The notes beneath the pieces were generated by a model that saw only the letters and a list, made by a program, of their open reading frames with translations, was not told the DNA's origin and did not search any database. A stretch of DNA of 64,000 nt from PALSA-894 sp963757565 (GTDB lineage: Bacteria; Pseudomonadota; Alphaproteobacteria; Rhizobiales; Xanthobacteraceae): NCBI GenBank assembly GCA_963757565.1, contig CAVWSB010000011.1:434001-498000 (forward strand). The letters are read 5' to 3'. The position numbers and the translations under genes are program-made. Below are positions 33,037 through 42,694 of the stretch, one piece after another. How positions within the stretch are numbered: the first letter of the stretch is position 1; the number at the start of each line of letters is the position of its first letter.

Positions 33037-33234
33037 TCAGGATTTCTTCTTGCTGGTTTTTCTCTTGGGCACTTTCTTTCCTTCCCTGCGGGCTTCGGAA
33101 AGACCGATCGCAATCGCCTGCTTGCGGCTCGTGACTTTCTTGCCGCTGCCGCCGCTTCTCAGCGTGCCCTTCTTGCGCTTCTCCATTGCGCGTTTGACTT
33201 TCTTGGCAGCCCCTTTCGAATATTTGCGCGCCAT
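33037..33234 (-). CDS. DUF6496-type small basic protein
   Basis: 65 residues, MARKYSKGAAKKVKRAMEKR, then KKGTLRSGGSGKKVTSRKQA and IAIGLSEARREGKKVPKRK, ending in Lys/Ser. The SRKQAIAIGLSEAR motif is the hallmark of this family of short Lys-rich proteins. Probably nucleic-acid binding; function unknown. CGGAGG lies upstream of the ATG. It converges on the DUF892 gene, which has a similar basic tail. Confidence 0.85.
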   Translation of the reverse strand: MARKYSKGAAKKVKRAMEKRKKGTLRSGGSGKKVTSRKQAIAIGLSEARREGKKVPKRKTSKKKS

Positions 33235-33318
33235 CGCATTCCTCCGGCCCGGTTGAACGCAGATCAACGGAATACCGCTATACGGGTTCCCACGCACTCA
33301 TCGTTAGAATGGGGATTC

Positions 33319-33525
33319 TCAGCCGTGCCTAAGCAACCGGCGAATCATCTTGGGGGCGCCGCACAGCCCGCACTGATACTCGCGCCGCGACGCCGCCGAG
33401 GTATCGCTCGCCCGGTATTCGCCGTTCAGCTTCATCGGGACGTTGCAGGCCTCGCAAAGCGGGGCCGGAAAGGCCGCGGTGCGGGCGGGAGCGACATCGG
33501 CTTGGGGCTGGGCGGCGGGCTGCAT
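33319..33525 (-). CDS. small zinc-ribbon-like protein
   Basis: 68 residues starting MQPAAQPQADVAPARTAAFP. Two CxxC pairs (CEACNVPMKLNGEYR and CGLCGAPKMIRR) would bind one zinc. The ribosome site AGGAG precedes the ATG; the longer open frame upstream is not supported. Function unknown. Confidence 0.7.
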   Translation of the reverse strand: MQPAAQPQADVAPARTAAFPAPLCEACNVPMKLNGEYRASDTSAASRREYQCGLCGAPKMIRRLLRHG

Positions 33526-33763
33526 GGTTTTCTCCTGCTTCGGAAACTCGCAGGCGCCAGCCGGGTTCCGTACCGGCCGCCGGACGCATCCACCAACGGC
33601 GATCACGAAGACGAAAATGGCCTGTGGACGACGCTTGGCGGGACCATTCTGCGCGGTGATGTACAATGCCAACGCGCTCATGCTTTATGCGGCAGTGATT
33701 GAGCTTCTGGCGCTCGCTCCATCCCGATGGAGGCGGGCAGCCAGCCGTTAAGGCAAGGACTTG

Positions 33764-35113
33764 ATGACGCCCGACCGCATCGCTGAGCCAGCAGGCTTCG
33801 CCCGCGTCGTTGCGCGGCCGGATGTGCTGGTCGTCGGCGGCGGCCCGGCCGGTTTCGCCGCCGCAATCGCGGCGAAGCGCGAGGGGTGCTCGGTCACCCT
33901 GGTCGAGCGGTATCCCTATCTCGGCGGGCTTGCGGCAGGCGGGATGGCGCTGGTGCTCGACGACATGCACAACGCCAACGAGGTCACGGTCACCGGCCTG
34001 TGCATGGAGATGATCGAGCGGCTGGCGCAGGTGGGTGCCTGCGTCTACCCACCCCCCGAGGAATGCGGGCAGAGCTGGGACAAGTACCGCAAATGGGCGC
34101 GCTGGGGCTTCCTCGATTCCCGGTTTGCCGGCCGGCCGCCGCCCATCGTGTTCGCCGCCGCGTTCGATCCGGACGGCTGGAAGCGTGTCTCCAACGACAT
34201 GATCATCGAGAACGGGGTGGATGTGCGCCTGCACTCCTGGTTCTCGAAGCCGATCATGGACGGTGACCGCATCCGCGGCATCATCTGCGACACCAAGGCG
34301 GGACGCGAGGCGATCCTCGCCGAGGCAGTGATCGATACGACCGGCGACCTCGATGTAGCGGCCGCTGCGGGCGCAAAGTTCATCGGTGGCGGCAACACCG
34401 TCGCGACGGTCTTCCGGCTCGCCAATGTCGATACCGAGGCGGCCGAGAAATTCGCCGACACCAACGCCAAGGCCTTCGTCACGGTCGACCGGCAGGCGCG
34501 TCGGCTGGTCGGCAGCGCGGTCGAGTACTGGTGGCTCAAGACGCCGTTGCCGGGTGTGGTGTGGTGCAATTGCCCGCTGTTGACCGGCTACGATGCCTTG
34601 AAGACCGAGGACCTGACCCTCGCGGACTTCGAGGGGCGCCGGCGCATCTATGCGCTGGTCGAATACATGCGTGCCAACATGCCGGGCTTTCAGCACTGCT
34701 ACGTGGTCGATGTCGCGCCGCAGCTTGGCGTGCACCAGACACGGTTGCTGGAGGGCGAATATGTCGTAACCCGAGACGATGTGGTCGATCGGGTGCATTT
34801 CGCCGATACGGTCGCGCGCGGGCGCGATTACTATACGCCCTATCGTTCGTTGCTGCCGCGCGACGTTGAGGGGCTGATCGTCGCGGGCCGGCACTATTCG
34901 GCGACCGGTGCCGCGCAGGAGATTTCGCGGCAGATCGCGCCCTGCATGTCGATGGGCCAGTCCGCCGGCGTCGCTGCGGCGCTCGCACTTTCGGGCGGCA
35001 TTGCGTTGCGCCGGGTCAATCCGCGTACGATCTGCGCCAAGGTGCGCGCACAGGGCGGCGATCCGGGCGATCACCCGTCTGCGAACGCAAACGCGATGGA
35101 GCATGTTGCCTGA
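33764..35113 (+). CDS. FAD-dependent oxidoreductase (FAD_oxidored family)
   Basis: 449 residues. VLVVGGGPAGFAAAIAAKRE (Rossmann FAD motif, about residue 22) is followed by VERYPYLGGLAAGGMALVLD and a long insertion. The late blocks VAPQLGVHQTRLLEGEYVV and LIVAGRHYSATGAAQEISRQ then GQSAGVAAALAL are typical of the FAD_oxidored family (PF12831), many members of which are uncharacterised. ATG at 33764 is preferred to the TTG just before it. It ends 22 bases before the convergent hemE stop. Confidence 0.85.
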   Translation: MTPDRIAEPAGFARVVARPDVLVVGGGPAGFAAAIAAKREGCSVTLVERYPYLGGLAAGGMALVLDDMHNANEVTVTGLCMEMIERLAQVGACVYPPPEECGQSWDKYRKWARWGFLDSRFAGRPPPIVFAAAFDPDGWKRVSNDMIIENGVDVRLHSWFSKPIMDGDRIRGIICDTKAGREAILAEAVIDTTGDLDVAAAAGAKFIGGGNTVATVFRLANVDTEAAEKFADTNAKAFVTVDRQARRLVGSAVEYWWLKTPLPGVVWCNCPLLTGYDALKTEDLTLADFEGRRRIYALVEYMRANMPGFQHCYVVDVAPQLGVHQTRLLEGEYVVTRDDVVDRVHFADTVARGRDYYTPYRSLLPRDVEGLIVAGRHYSATGAAQEISRQIAPCMSMGQSAGVAAALALSGGIALRRVNPRTICAKVRAQGGDPGDHPSANANAMEHVA

Positions 35114-35134
35114 GAGCGGCATGCGGCGCGCAAG

Positions 35135-36160
35135 CTAGTTGCGCTCCCTGATCCGCCGCAGCGTTTGTTCGACATGCGCGATCGGTGTCTCCGGCAGGAT
35201 GCCGTGGCCGAGGTTGAAGATGAACGGCCCCTTCGCGAAGTTTTCCAGGATGCCGTCGACCGCGCGGTTCAACGCTTCCCCACCGGCGAGCAGCGCGAGC
35301 GGATCGAGGTTGCCCTGCACGGCGATCTTGTTCTGCACGCGCTCGCGGATGAAGCCGGGCTCCGCGGTCCAGTCGATGCTCACCGCGTTCACCGGCACCG
35401 CGTCGACATAGATGCCGAGCGAAGCGCCCGCGCCGCGCGGAAAACCAATGATCTTCGCGTCGGGAATTTCAGCGCGCACGTTGGCGATCATCTGACGCAC
35501 AGGCTCGACGCACCAGCGTGCGAATTCAGCCGGCGGCAGTACGCCCGCCCAAGTGTCGAAGATTTGCACCGCTTCCGCGCCCGCACGCAACTGCTCGACT
35601 AAATAGCGCGACGACACGGCAACCAGAATATCGATCATGCGGCCGAAGGCTTCCGACTCGCGATAGGCCATCAGCCGGGCAGGGGCCTGATCGGGCGTGC
35701 CGCGCCCCGCCACCATGTAGGTTGCAACCGTCCATGGCGCGCCGCAGAAGCCAAGCAACGCTACGTTGTCCGGCAGCGCCGCTTTCACCTGTCGCACCGC
35801 CTCGTACACCGGCGCGAACACCGCATCGTCCGCGGTCTCGCTCAGTGCGTTGAGCTTCGCCGCATCGTCGAGCGGATCAAGCCGCGGGCCTTCGCCTGCC
35901 TCGAAGGTGACGTGCCGCCCGAGAGCGTGCGGCACCACCAGAATATCGGAGAACAGGATCGCCGCGTCGAATCCGAAGCGGCGGATCGGCTGCAATGTCA
36001 CTTCGGCCGCCATTTCGGGCGTGAAGCAGAGCTTCAGGAAGCTCCCCGCTTTCTCGCGCAACGCGCGGTATTCGGGCAGATAGCGGCCGGCCTGGCGCAT
36101 GAACCAGACTGGCGGGATGGCCTGCGGCCGGCCGGAGAGGACGTCGAGGATCGGTTTCAC
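35135..36160 (-). CDS. hemE: uroporphyrinogen decarboxylase
   Basis: Removes four carboxyl groups from uroporphyrinogen III in haem synthesis. The 341-residue barrel starts MKPILDVLSGRPQAIPPVWF, followed by the signature MRQAGRYLPEYR (active-site Arg). It also shows AILFSDILVVPHALG (catalytic Asp), GFCGAPWTVATYMVAGRG and the final FNLGHGILPETP (His). It is divergent from ppa with 48 bp between starts. The frame is intact. Confidence 0.97.
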   Translation of the reverse strand: MKPILDVLSGRPQAIPPVWFMRQAGRYLPEYRALREKAGSFLKLCFTPEMAAEVTLQPIRRFGFDAAILFSDILVVPHALGRHVTFEAGEGPRLDPLDDAAKLNALSETADDAVFAPVYEAVRQVKAALPDNVALLGFCGAPWTVATYMVAGRGTPDQAPARLMAYRESEAFGRMIDILVAVSSRYLVEQLRAGAEAVQIFDTWAGVLPPAEFARWCVEPVRQMIANVRAEIPDAKIIGFPRGAGASLGIYVDAVPVNAVSIDWTAEPGFIRERVQNKIAVQGNLDPLALLAGGEALNRAVDGILENFAKGPFIFNLGHGILPETPIAHVEQTLRRIRERN

Positions 36161-36208
36161 GCGTCCTGCTTACACGTTAGATTGCCCGGAACGCAAAGCA
36201 GGCATCCC

Positions 36209-36739
36209 ATGCGCATCGACGCCATCGCGATCGGCAACAACCCCCCCGAGGACGTCAATGTCATTATCGAGGTGCCGATCGGCGGCGAACCGATCAAATA
36301 TGAGATGGACAAGGCCGCCGGAACACTGGTGGTCGACCGTTTCCTGCATACCCCGATGCGCTATCCGGGCAATTACGGCTTCGTACCGCATACGCTCTCC
36401 GAGGATGGCGACCCGATCGACGTGCTGGTGGCGAACACGCGCCCGATCGTGCCTGGCGCGGTCATCAATGTGCGCCCGGTCGGCGTGCTCAAGATGCGGG
36501 ACGAGGCGGGCGGGGACGAGAAGGTGATCGCCGTGCCGGTGCCCAAGCTCACCAAGCGTTACGAGCATGTCCTGAACTACACCGACATGCCCGAGATCAC
36601 CCTGCAGCAGATCCAGCACTTTTTCGAGCACTACAAGGATCTCGAGCCCGGCAAATGGGTGAAGATGCTCGGCTGGGGCGACGCAGTGGAGGCCAAGCGG
36701 CTGATCGACGAGGCGATCGCTCGGGCGAAGAATGACTAG
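36209..36739 (+). CDS. ppa: inorganic pyrophosphatase
   Basis: Hydrolyses pyrophosphate. A soluble family I enzyme of 176 residues: VIIEVPIGGEPIKYEMDK, RYPGNYGFVPHTLSEDGDPI with the metal-binding DGDPIDVLV, and YTDMPEITLQQIQHFFEHYK. Intact and of normal length. Its last eight bases overlap the start of the molybdenum hydroxylase large-subunit gene, which is unusual for ppa and marks the left edge of the catabolic block. Confidence 0.97.
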   Translation: MRIDAIAIGNNPPEDVNVIIEVPIGGEPIKYEMDKAAGTLVVDRFLHTPMRYPGNYGFVPHTLSEDGDPIDVLVANTRPIVPGAVINVRPVGVLKMRDEAGGDEKVIAVPVPKLTKRYEHVLNYTDMPEITLQQIQHFFEHYKDLEPGKWVKMLGWGDAVEAKRLIDEAIARAKND

Positions 36740-39131
36740 CTGGGTCGGCCAATCGATCGAACGCGTCGAGGACGCCGCGCTCCTGACCGGGCGCGGGCGC
36801 TATATCGACGATATCGCGGAGCCGCCGCGGCTGCCTGCATGCGGCCGTGCTGCGCTCGCCGCATCCGCACGCGGTCATCCGCGCGATCGACGCGAACGCG
36901 GCGCGCGCCGCGAAGGGTGTCGCGGCGGTCGTCACCGGCGATCGACGTGACAAAGTTCGGCGCGCCGCTGCTCGCCGGCGTGAAGGCGAACATCCAGTGC
37001 TGGCCGATCGCGGTCGACAAGGTGCGCTATGTGGGCGAGCCGGTCGCCGTCGTGGTGGCGGCGGATCGTTATCTCGCCGAGGATGCGCTGGAGCTGATCG
37101 AGGTCGACTACGCGCCGCTGCCCATCACGCTGCGGCCGGCCGATGCGCTCAATCCCGAAAGCGCGATGCTGCACGAAGGGCTCGGCGGCAATATCGCGAG
37201 CGACCGTTCCTTCCGCTACGGCGATCCTGAAGCCGCGTTCGCGGCTGCGGCGCATCGCGTTGCGGTCAAGGTCGACTATCCGCGCAATTCCTGCACGCCG
37301 ATCGAAACCTATGGACTGATCGCCGACTACGATCCGGGCGAGGACGCCTACGATGTGCTGGCGACGTTCCAGGGTCCGTTCAGCATCCATGCCGGTGCTG
37401 TCGCGCGCGCTGAAAGTGCCGGGCAACCGGCTGCGGCTGCGCACGCCGCCCGACTCGGGCGGCAGCTTCGGCGTGAAGCAGGGTATCTTCCCCTATATTG
37501 CCCTAATGGCGATCGCCGCGCGCGTCGCGGGCCGGCCGGTGAAATGGATCGAGGACAGGCTTGAACATCTGACCGCATCGGTCTCGGCGACCAACCGCCT
37601 CATCACGCTCGAAGCCGCCGTGGAGGCGGACGGCCGCATCACCGCGCTGGCGTGGGATCAGGTCGAGGACGTCGGCGCACATATCCGCGCGCCCGAGCCC
37701 GCCACGCTCTATCGCATGCACGGCAATCTCACCGGTGCCTACGACATCCCGAACGTGTCGGTGCGCAACCGCGTGGTGATAACCAACAAGACGCCGACCG
37801 GGCTGAATCGCGGCTTCGGCGGCCCGCAGGTCTACTACGCGCTCGAACGTCTGATGCAGCGCGTGGCCGCCGAGTTGAAGCTCGACCCGCTCGACGTGAT
37901 CCGGCGCAATCTGGTGCCGAGCGGCGCATTTCCGTTTCGGACGGCGACGGGAGGATTGCTCGACTCTGGGCGACTATCCGGCCTCCGTGGCGCAGGCGAT
38001 CGACGAAGGCGGCCTCGCCGAATTGCGCGCGCGGCAAAAACAGGCGCGCGCGGAGGGCCGTCTCTATGGTATCGGCTCACCGCCGTGGTCGAGCCGAGCG
38101 TCTCGAACATGGGTTACATCACCACCGTGCTCACGCCCGAGGAACGGCGCAAGGCCGGTCCGAAGAATGGCGCGCAGGCGACCGCGACCATCTCGCTCGA
38201 TCCCGGCGGTACGGTGTCGGTGCATGTCTCGTCCGTTCCGCAGGGGCAGGGACATCGCACGGTGGTGTCGCAGGTCGTCGCCGATGTGCTCGGGCTGACG
38301 CCGTCGCGACATTCGCGTGCATCACCGAGATGGACACGGCGCGCGACGCCTGGTCGATCGCTCAGCGGCAATTACGCGAGCCGCTTCGGCCCGGCGGTGT
38401 GCGGCGCCGTGCAGCTTGCGGCGGAACGCTTGCGCGGCAAGCTCGCGCGCGCCGCCGCCGGGCTACTCAATGTGCCGGCTGACGACGTCGCGTTCGCGGG
38501 CGGGCGCGTGCGGGCGAAAACAAATCCCGACAACGCGCTGCCGTTCGCGCGCGTCGCCGCGACCGCGCACTGGGCGCCGGGTACATTGGGTGAGGAGGAT
38601 CAGGCGCTGCGCGAGACGGTGTTCTGGACGCCGCCGCAACTCACCGCGCCGACCGACGAGGACGGCATCAACTCATCGCTCTGCCACGGCTTCATCTTCG
38701 ATTTCTGCGGGCTGGAGGTCGATCGCGCCACCGGCGCGGTGCGCATCGACAAATACGTCACGATGCACGACTGCGGCCGCGTGCTGCACCCCGGCATGGT
38801 GGCCGGACAGGTGACCGGCGGCTTCGCCCATGCGCTCGGCGCCGCGTTGTACGAGGAATACGTCTATTCCGACGACGGCAATTTCATCTCGGGCACGCTC
38901 GCCGACTATCTGATGCCGACCACCACGGAAGTGCCCGCGCCACTGATCCTGCATTTCGAATCGCCGTCTCCGTTCACGCCGTTGGGTGCAAAAGGCGTCG
39001 GCGAGGGCAATTGCATGAGCACGCCGGTGTGCATCGCCAATGCGGTTGCGGACGCGCTCGGTGTCGGACGAACTCGATTTGCCGCTCACGCCCGCCAAGC
39101 TTGCGGCGCTGGTGCCGCGCGAGGCGCATGA
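36732..39131 (+). CDS. molybdopterin-binding large subunit, xanthine dehydrogenase/CO dehydrogenase family (about 10 frameshifts)
   Basis: Once frames are joined, a subunit of about 797 residues emerges. It starts MTSWVGQSIERVEDAALLTG, then LHAAVLRSPHPHAVIRAIDA, VRYVGEPVAVVVAADRYLAE and the Moco-binding TPPDSGGSFGVKQGIFPYIA. RGFGGPQVYYALERLMQRVA and a C-terminal LGAKGVGEGNCMSTPVCIAN (catalytic Glu region) follow. These enzymes hydroxylate N-heterocycles, aldehydes or aromatics. Breaks: extra base at 36828, 36943, 37394, 37968, 38307, 38320, 38363 and 39063; missing base near 38075; one more near the stop. No codon-level decay is seen between breaks. It forms an overlapping set with the next two genes. 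Confidence 0.88.
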
Positions 39132-39946
39132 AGCCGGCGCCGTTCGACTATCTGCGCGCCGAAAATCTGGCCGAGGCGCACGAGGCACTTGCCGCAGAAG
39201 GAAGCGATGCCGCCGTGCTCGCGGGCGGGCAGACGCTGGTGCCGCTGCTCTCCATGCGCATGGCGCGCCCGAAGCTGCTGCTCGACATCATGCATGTGCG
39301 GGAGCTTGGCGGTATTTCGATTGAGGAAAATGCGATCCGGGTCGGCGCGACGGTGCGGCAGGCCGAATTGCTGGCGTGGCCCGAACTTGACCAAGCGCCA
39401 ACCATTGCTGGCGCAGGCGCTGCCGTGGGTCGGCCACTGGCAGACGCGCGCGCGCGGCACCGTTTGCGGCTCGGTCGCGCTCGCCGACCCGAGCGCCGAA
39501 CTGCCGCTGGTGCTGGCGGCGCTCGGCGGCGACATTGTTCTGTCGTCCAAGTCGGGAACGACGCACGGTGAAGCCAAGTGAGTTTTTCAGCGGCGTTATG
39601 TCGACGGCGCGCAACGACGACGAATTGATCGAATCCGTGTCGTTCCCCTGCGCGCGACCCGGCGAGGGCTTTGCGTTCCGCGAATTCGCCCGTCGTCACG
39701 GCGACTTTGCCATTGTGGCCTGCGCGGCGGTCGTCACGCGAAACGAGAGTGCGGCTTGCGGTCGGCGGCGTATCGGACCGACCCATCGTGCGCGACTTCG
39801 ACGAGACCAGGGAGGACGCGCTCAGGGATTTCGCCACCTCGCTCGATGCACGCGACGACCTGCATGCAACCGCGGCCTACCGCCGCAATCTGGTGTGCCA
39901 CCTCGCGCGCCTTACCATTGACGAGGCGCGTCGATGCCGCGCCTGA
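39128..39946 (+). CDS. FAD-binding medium subunit of the molybdenum hydroxylase (three +1 frameshifts)
   Basis: About 271 residues when joined: MKPAPFDYLRAENLAEAHEA, the FAD motif AVLAGGQTLVPLLSMRMARP, and TRARGTVCGSVALADPSAEL. The CoxM C-terminal domain continues DELIESVSFPCARPGEGFAF, REFARRHGDFAIVACAAVV, RLAVGGVSDRPIVRDFDET. It passes electrons from Fe-S clusters to FAD. Frame breaks by extra bases at 39398, 39561 and 39745. The ATG overlaps the stop of the large-subunit gene and its own stop overlaps the small-subunit start. Confidence 0.87.
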
Positions 39947-40437
39947 GCGCCGCCGCGCGCCACACCGTTCGCCTCACCGTGAACGGCCGCGCGCACGAAG
40001 CCGAAGCCGAGCCGCGCATGCTGCTCACCGATTTCCTGCGTTATAAACTCGGTCTCACCGGCACGCATGTCGGCTGCGAGCACGGCGTATGCGGTGCCTG
40101 TACGATCCAGATCGATGGCGCGCCCGCACGCGCGTGCGTCACGCTCGCCGTGCAGGCGGACGGCGCAAGCTTGCGCACCGTCGAGGGCCTCGCGCCGGAG
40201 CCCGGCCGTCTCTCGGTGCTGCAGGAAGCCTTCCGTCGCCACCATGCGCTGCAATGCGGCTTCTGTACCGCCGGCATCCTGATGTCGCTCGACTGGTACT
40301 TGCGCGAGGTGCCCGATCCGACCGAAGAGTCCTTGCGCGAATTTCTGTCGGGTCACATCTGCCGTTGCACCGGCTATGTGCCGATTATCGCCGCGGCGCT
40401 CGATGCGGCCAAACGATTGCGCGAAACAAAAGGGTGA
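39934..40437 (+). CDS. 2Fe-2S small subunit of the molybdenum hydroxylase
   Basis: 167 residues, intact. The plant-type ferredoxin domain has VGCEHGVCGACTIQIDG plus a further Cys (RACVTLAV). The helical domain carries the second cluster in ALQCGFCTAGILMSLDWYL and GHICRCTGYVPIIAAALDAA. It completes the three-subunit L-M-S enzyme. The start overlaps the medium-subunit end by 13 bases. A FAH-family gene follows 4 bases after its stop. Confidence 0.95.
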   Translation: MPRLSAAARHTVRLTVNGRAHEAEAEPRMLLTDFLRYKLGLTGTHVGCEHGVCGACTIQIDGAPARACVTLAVQADGASLRTVEGLAPEPGRLSVLQEAFRRHHALQCGFCTAGILMSLDWYLREVPDPTEESLREFLSGHICRCTGYVPIIAAALDAAKRLRETKG

Positions 40438-40441
40438 ACCG

Positions 40442-41222
40442 ATGAAATGGTGCCGCTTTTCCGTCGACGGCAAGACGTCGTTCGGCCTGATCCAGGACGA
40501 CACGGTGGTGACGGTCGACGGCGCGCCGTGGGGCGAGCACACGGTCACCGGCCAGATCCGCCGCTCGCCAGCGTGAAGCTGGAAATCCCCGCTGTGCCGA
40601 GCACGTTCTTCTGCGTCGGCGTGAACTATCGCGACCATGTCGAGCGCATGGCGGCGAAGCGCGGCACCAAGCCGTCGTTCCCGCCGCGCCCGGATATCGG
40701 CTACCGCGCCAACAATGCGCTGATCGCGCACGAAGAGAACATCGTGAAGCCGCGCGACGCCGGTGAGCAGTTCCAGTACGAGGGCGAACTGGTCGCGGTG
40801 TTCGGCAAGCGCTGCCGCAATGTGCTCGAAGGAACGAGGCGCTCGACTACGTGTTCGGCTGGACCATCGGCAACGATGTCAGCGAGCGCAGCTGGCAGGC
40901 GAACGACCGCACGCTCTGGCGCGCGAAGAACTCCGACACCTTCAAACCGATGGGGCCGTGGATCGTCACCGGCGCCGATCTCGACGCGATGGTGACAACG
41001 ATCAAGCTCAATGGCGAGGTCGCCGAGACGTTCAAGACCAACAACATGATCTTCGATGCACCGACTTACATTTCGGAGGTGAGCAAATATTGCACCATCG
41101 AGCCCGGCGACGTGATGTGGATGGGCACCGACGGTGTCCCGTCGAACATGAAGCCGGGCGATGTGTGCGAGATCGAGATCAGCGGGATCGGGGTGCTGCG
41201 GAACAAGGTGGTGGCCGAATAG
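40442..41222 (+). CDS. fumarylacetoacetate hydrolase (FAH) family protein (two -1 frameshifts)
   Basis: About 260 residues joined: MKWCRFSVDGKTSFGLIQDD, then KLEIPAVPSTFFCVGVNYRD, YEGELVAVFGKRCRNVLE (metal Glu), VFGWTIGNDVSERSWQ and FKPMGPWIVTGADLD, with C-terminal LRNKVVAE. FAH-family enzymes hydrolyse C-C bonds of acylpyruvates or isomerise or decarboxylate ring-cleavage products. Two bases appear to be missing, near 40560 and 40832, unlike the extra-base type common around it. It directly follows the molybdenum hydroxylase, which supports a role in ring degradation. Confidence 0.87.
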
Positions 41223-41225
41223 CAG

Positions 41226-41336
41226 GTCATCATCCCGGCCGGGCATAGTGAGAGCCGGGATCCATCGTCCTGAAGCACAGCTCGTGGTTATGGGTCCCGG
41301 CTCGCGCTCGGGTTGCTCGCTTGGCCGGGATGACAG
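41226..41336. repeat. family B palindromic repeat, copy 2
   Basis: About 111 bp: GTCATCATCCCGGCC at the left and GGCCGGGATGACAG at the right. Inner arms GAGCCGGGATCCATCG and ATGGGTCCCGGCTCG allow a long imperfect hairpin. It fills the space between the convergent FAH and alpha/beta hydrolase genes. Confidence 0.85.
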
Positions 41337-41341
41337 CGGCG

Positions 41342-42198
41342 TTACTTCAACCCTCTCACCCACTCCGCAACAGCCTTCACCACGGCGTCCGGCTGCTCGG
41401 GGAGCAGCGCATGGCTCGAATTCGGGATCACCGCGACAGTGACCCGATCCGAAAACTCGGTCCTTCAGGTCGTTGCGCGAAGTCTTCGGCATGAATGGAT
41501 CGTTGCCGGCTTGAAGGTCGAGCAGCGGCACGCCGCCGGCCGCCCACCAGTCAGACTGCTTCACGTTCGCGGCGGCGACGCGCTGCGCCTCGCTCGCCTC
41601 GGCCCACCAGCCTTTCAGCCAGATTTTCGGATCGTTTCCCGAAGCGAAGAAAATCTCCTGCATGGCAGCGAGCCGCTCGGCCTCCGGCACCGCCATGTTG
41701 GCGCTCTTCGATACAAGCTCGCTCAAGCGCGGAGGAAATTTCTTCGCGGCGGCCGCCGCCAGCACCACGCCGCGCACGAGCCTGGGGTAGTCCACAGCGG
41801 TCATGCGGGCGACCCAGTTTCCATACGCGTGGCCGACGATGACGGCCGGGCCGTCATTCTCGCGCTCGATCACGGTCGCGACGTCACGCGCCAGATCATG
41901 CAACGTGATGTTCGTCAGCGGTCCTTTGCTGGCATGCATGCCGCGCGGTTGCGGGCGCAGCACGCGGAAGCCTTCTTTCGCGAGCCCCGCCGCGACCGCG
42001 TCGTAGTCCTCCGAGTCGCGTCCGCGCGAGGGCAGCAGCACGATCAGCGGGCCCTTTCCCTCTGCGATCGTGTCGATTTCGACATTGTCGTATGACGACC
42101 AGGATGCGCGTGCGCGCGGCCTCCGGTGCGGTTTGCGCGATGGCGGCGCTGCTCATCAAAATGGCTCCCGTGGCAAGCGACAGAATGGCTGCGCGCAT
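41342..42198 (-). CDS. exported alpha/beta hydrolase (two +1 frameshifts)
   Basis: About 285 residues. It has a signal peptide MRAAILSLATGAILMSSAAI (cut near IAQ), then VEIDTIAEGKGPLIVLLPSR, GPAVIVGHAYGNWVARM (nucleophile replaced: GHAYG in place of GxSxG) and a C-terminal SSHALLPEQPDAV with the His. The Ala at the nucleophile place means hydrolase activity is doubtful or uses another residue. Breaks by an extra base at 42093 (after RILVV) and at 41459 (LKD/EFSDRVTVAVIPNSSHAL). ACGGAGGAAAC before the ATG fixes the start. Divergent from the DUF35 gene. Confidence 0.8.
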
Positions 42199-42310
42199 GT
42201 TTCCTCCGTTTTGCCGCAAGCCTAGCCGAAGGCCGGCGCATGCGCACCATGCGCCACGCGTGTTGATCGCCGCCGCGCGCGCGGGCAGAGTGCGTTCGGG
42301 GAGAAAACAC

Positions 42311-42694
42311 ATGCCCAATGACGCGACGTCGCCCTTCGCGACCTACGTTTCGCACCTCGAAAAAGGTGAGCTTGCCTATCAGTTCAGTCCCGCGGCGAAC
42401 CGCGCGGTGTTCTTTCCGCGCGTGGTCTGCCCGTTCACCGGTTCAGCGACAAGCTCGAATGGCGCGTCAGCAAGGGGCGCGGCACTGTTTATGCCACGAC
42501 CGTGGTGCATCCGGCGGAAGGGCAGCCGTTCAACGTGGCGCTGATCGACTGCGACGAAGGCTTCCGTCTGATGAGCCGGGTCGAGGATATCGCACCCGAT
42601 GGCGGTGAAGATCGGCATGCAGGTCAAATTCCGCGTGCACAGACCCGGGGGCGACGAAGAGCCGATGCCCGTGTTCACCCCGGAGGCCGCGTGA
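42311..42694 (+). CDS. DUF35/OB-fold acyl-CoA-associated protein (two frameshifts)
   Basis: About 127 residues joined: MPNDATSPFATYVSHLEKGE, AANRAVFFPRVVCPFTGS, then GTVYATTVVHPAEGQPFNVA and LIDCDEGFRLMSRVEDIAPD with a C-terminal MQVKFRVHRPG. DUF35 proteins partner with thiolase-like enzymes and normally have a four-Cys zinc ribbon before the OB fold; here only one Cys of that ribbon is seen. A base is missing near 42444 and one is extra at 42601 (PD/AVKIGMQVKF). Its stop shares a base with the thiolase start, so the two are translationally coupled. Confidence 0.8.
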
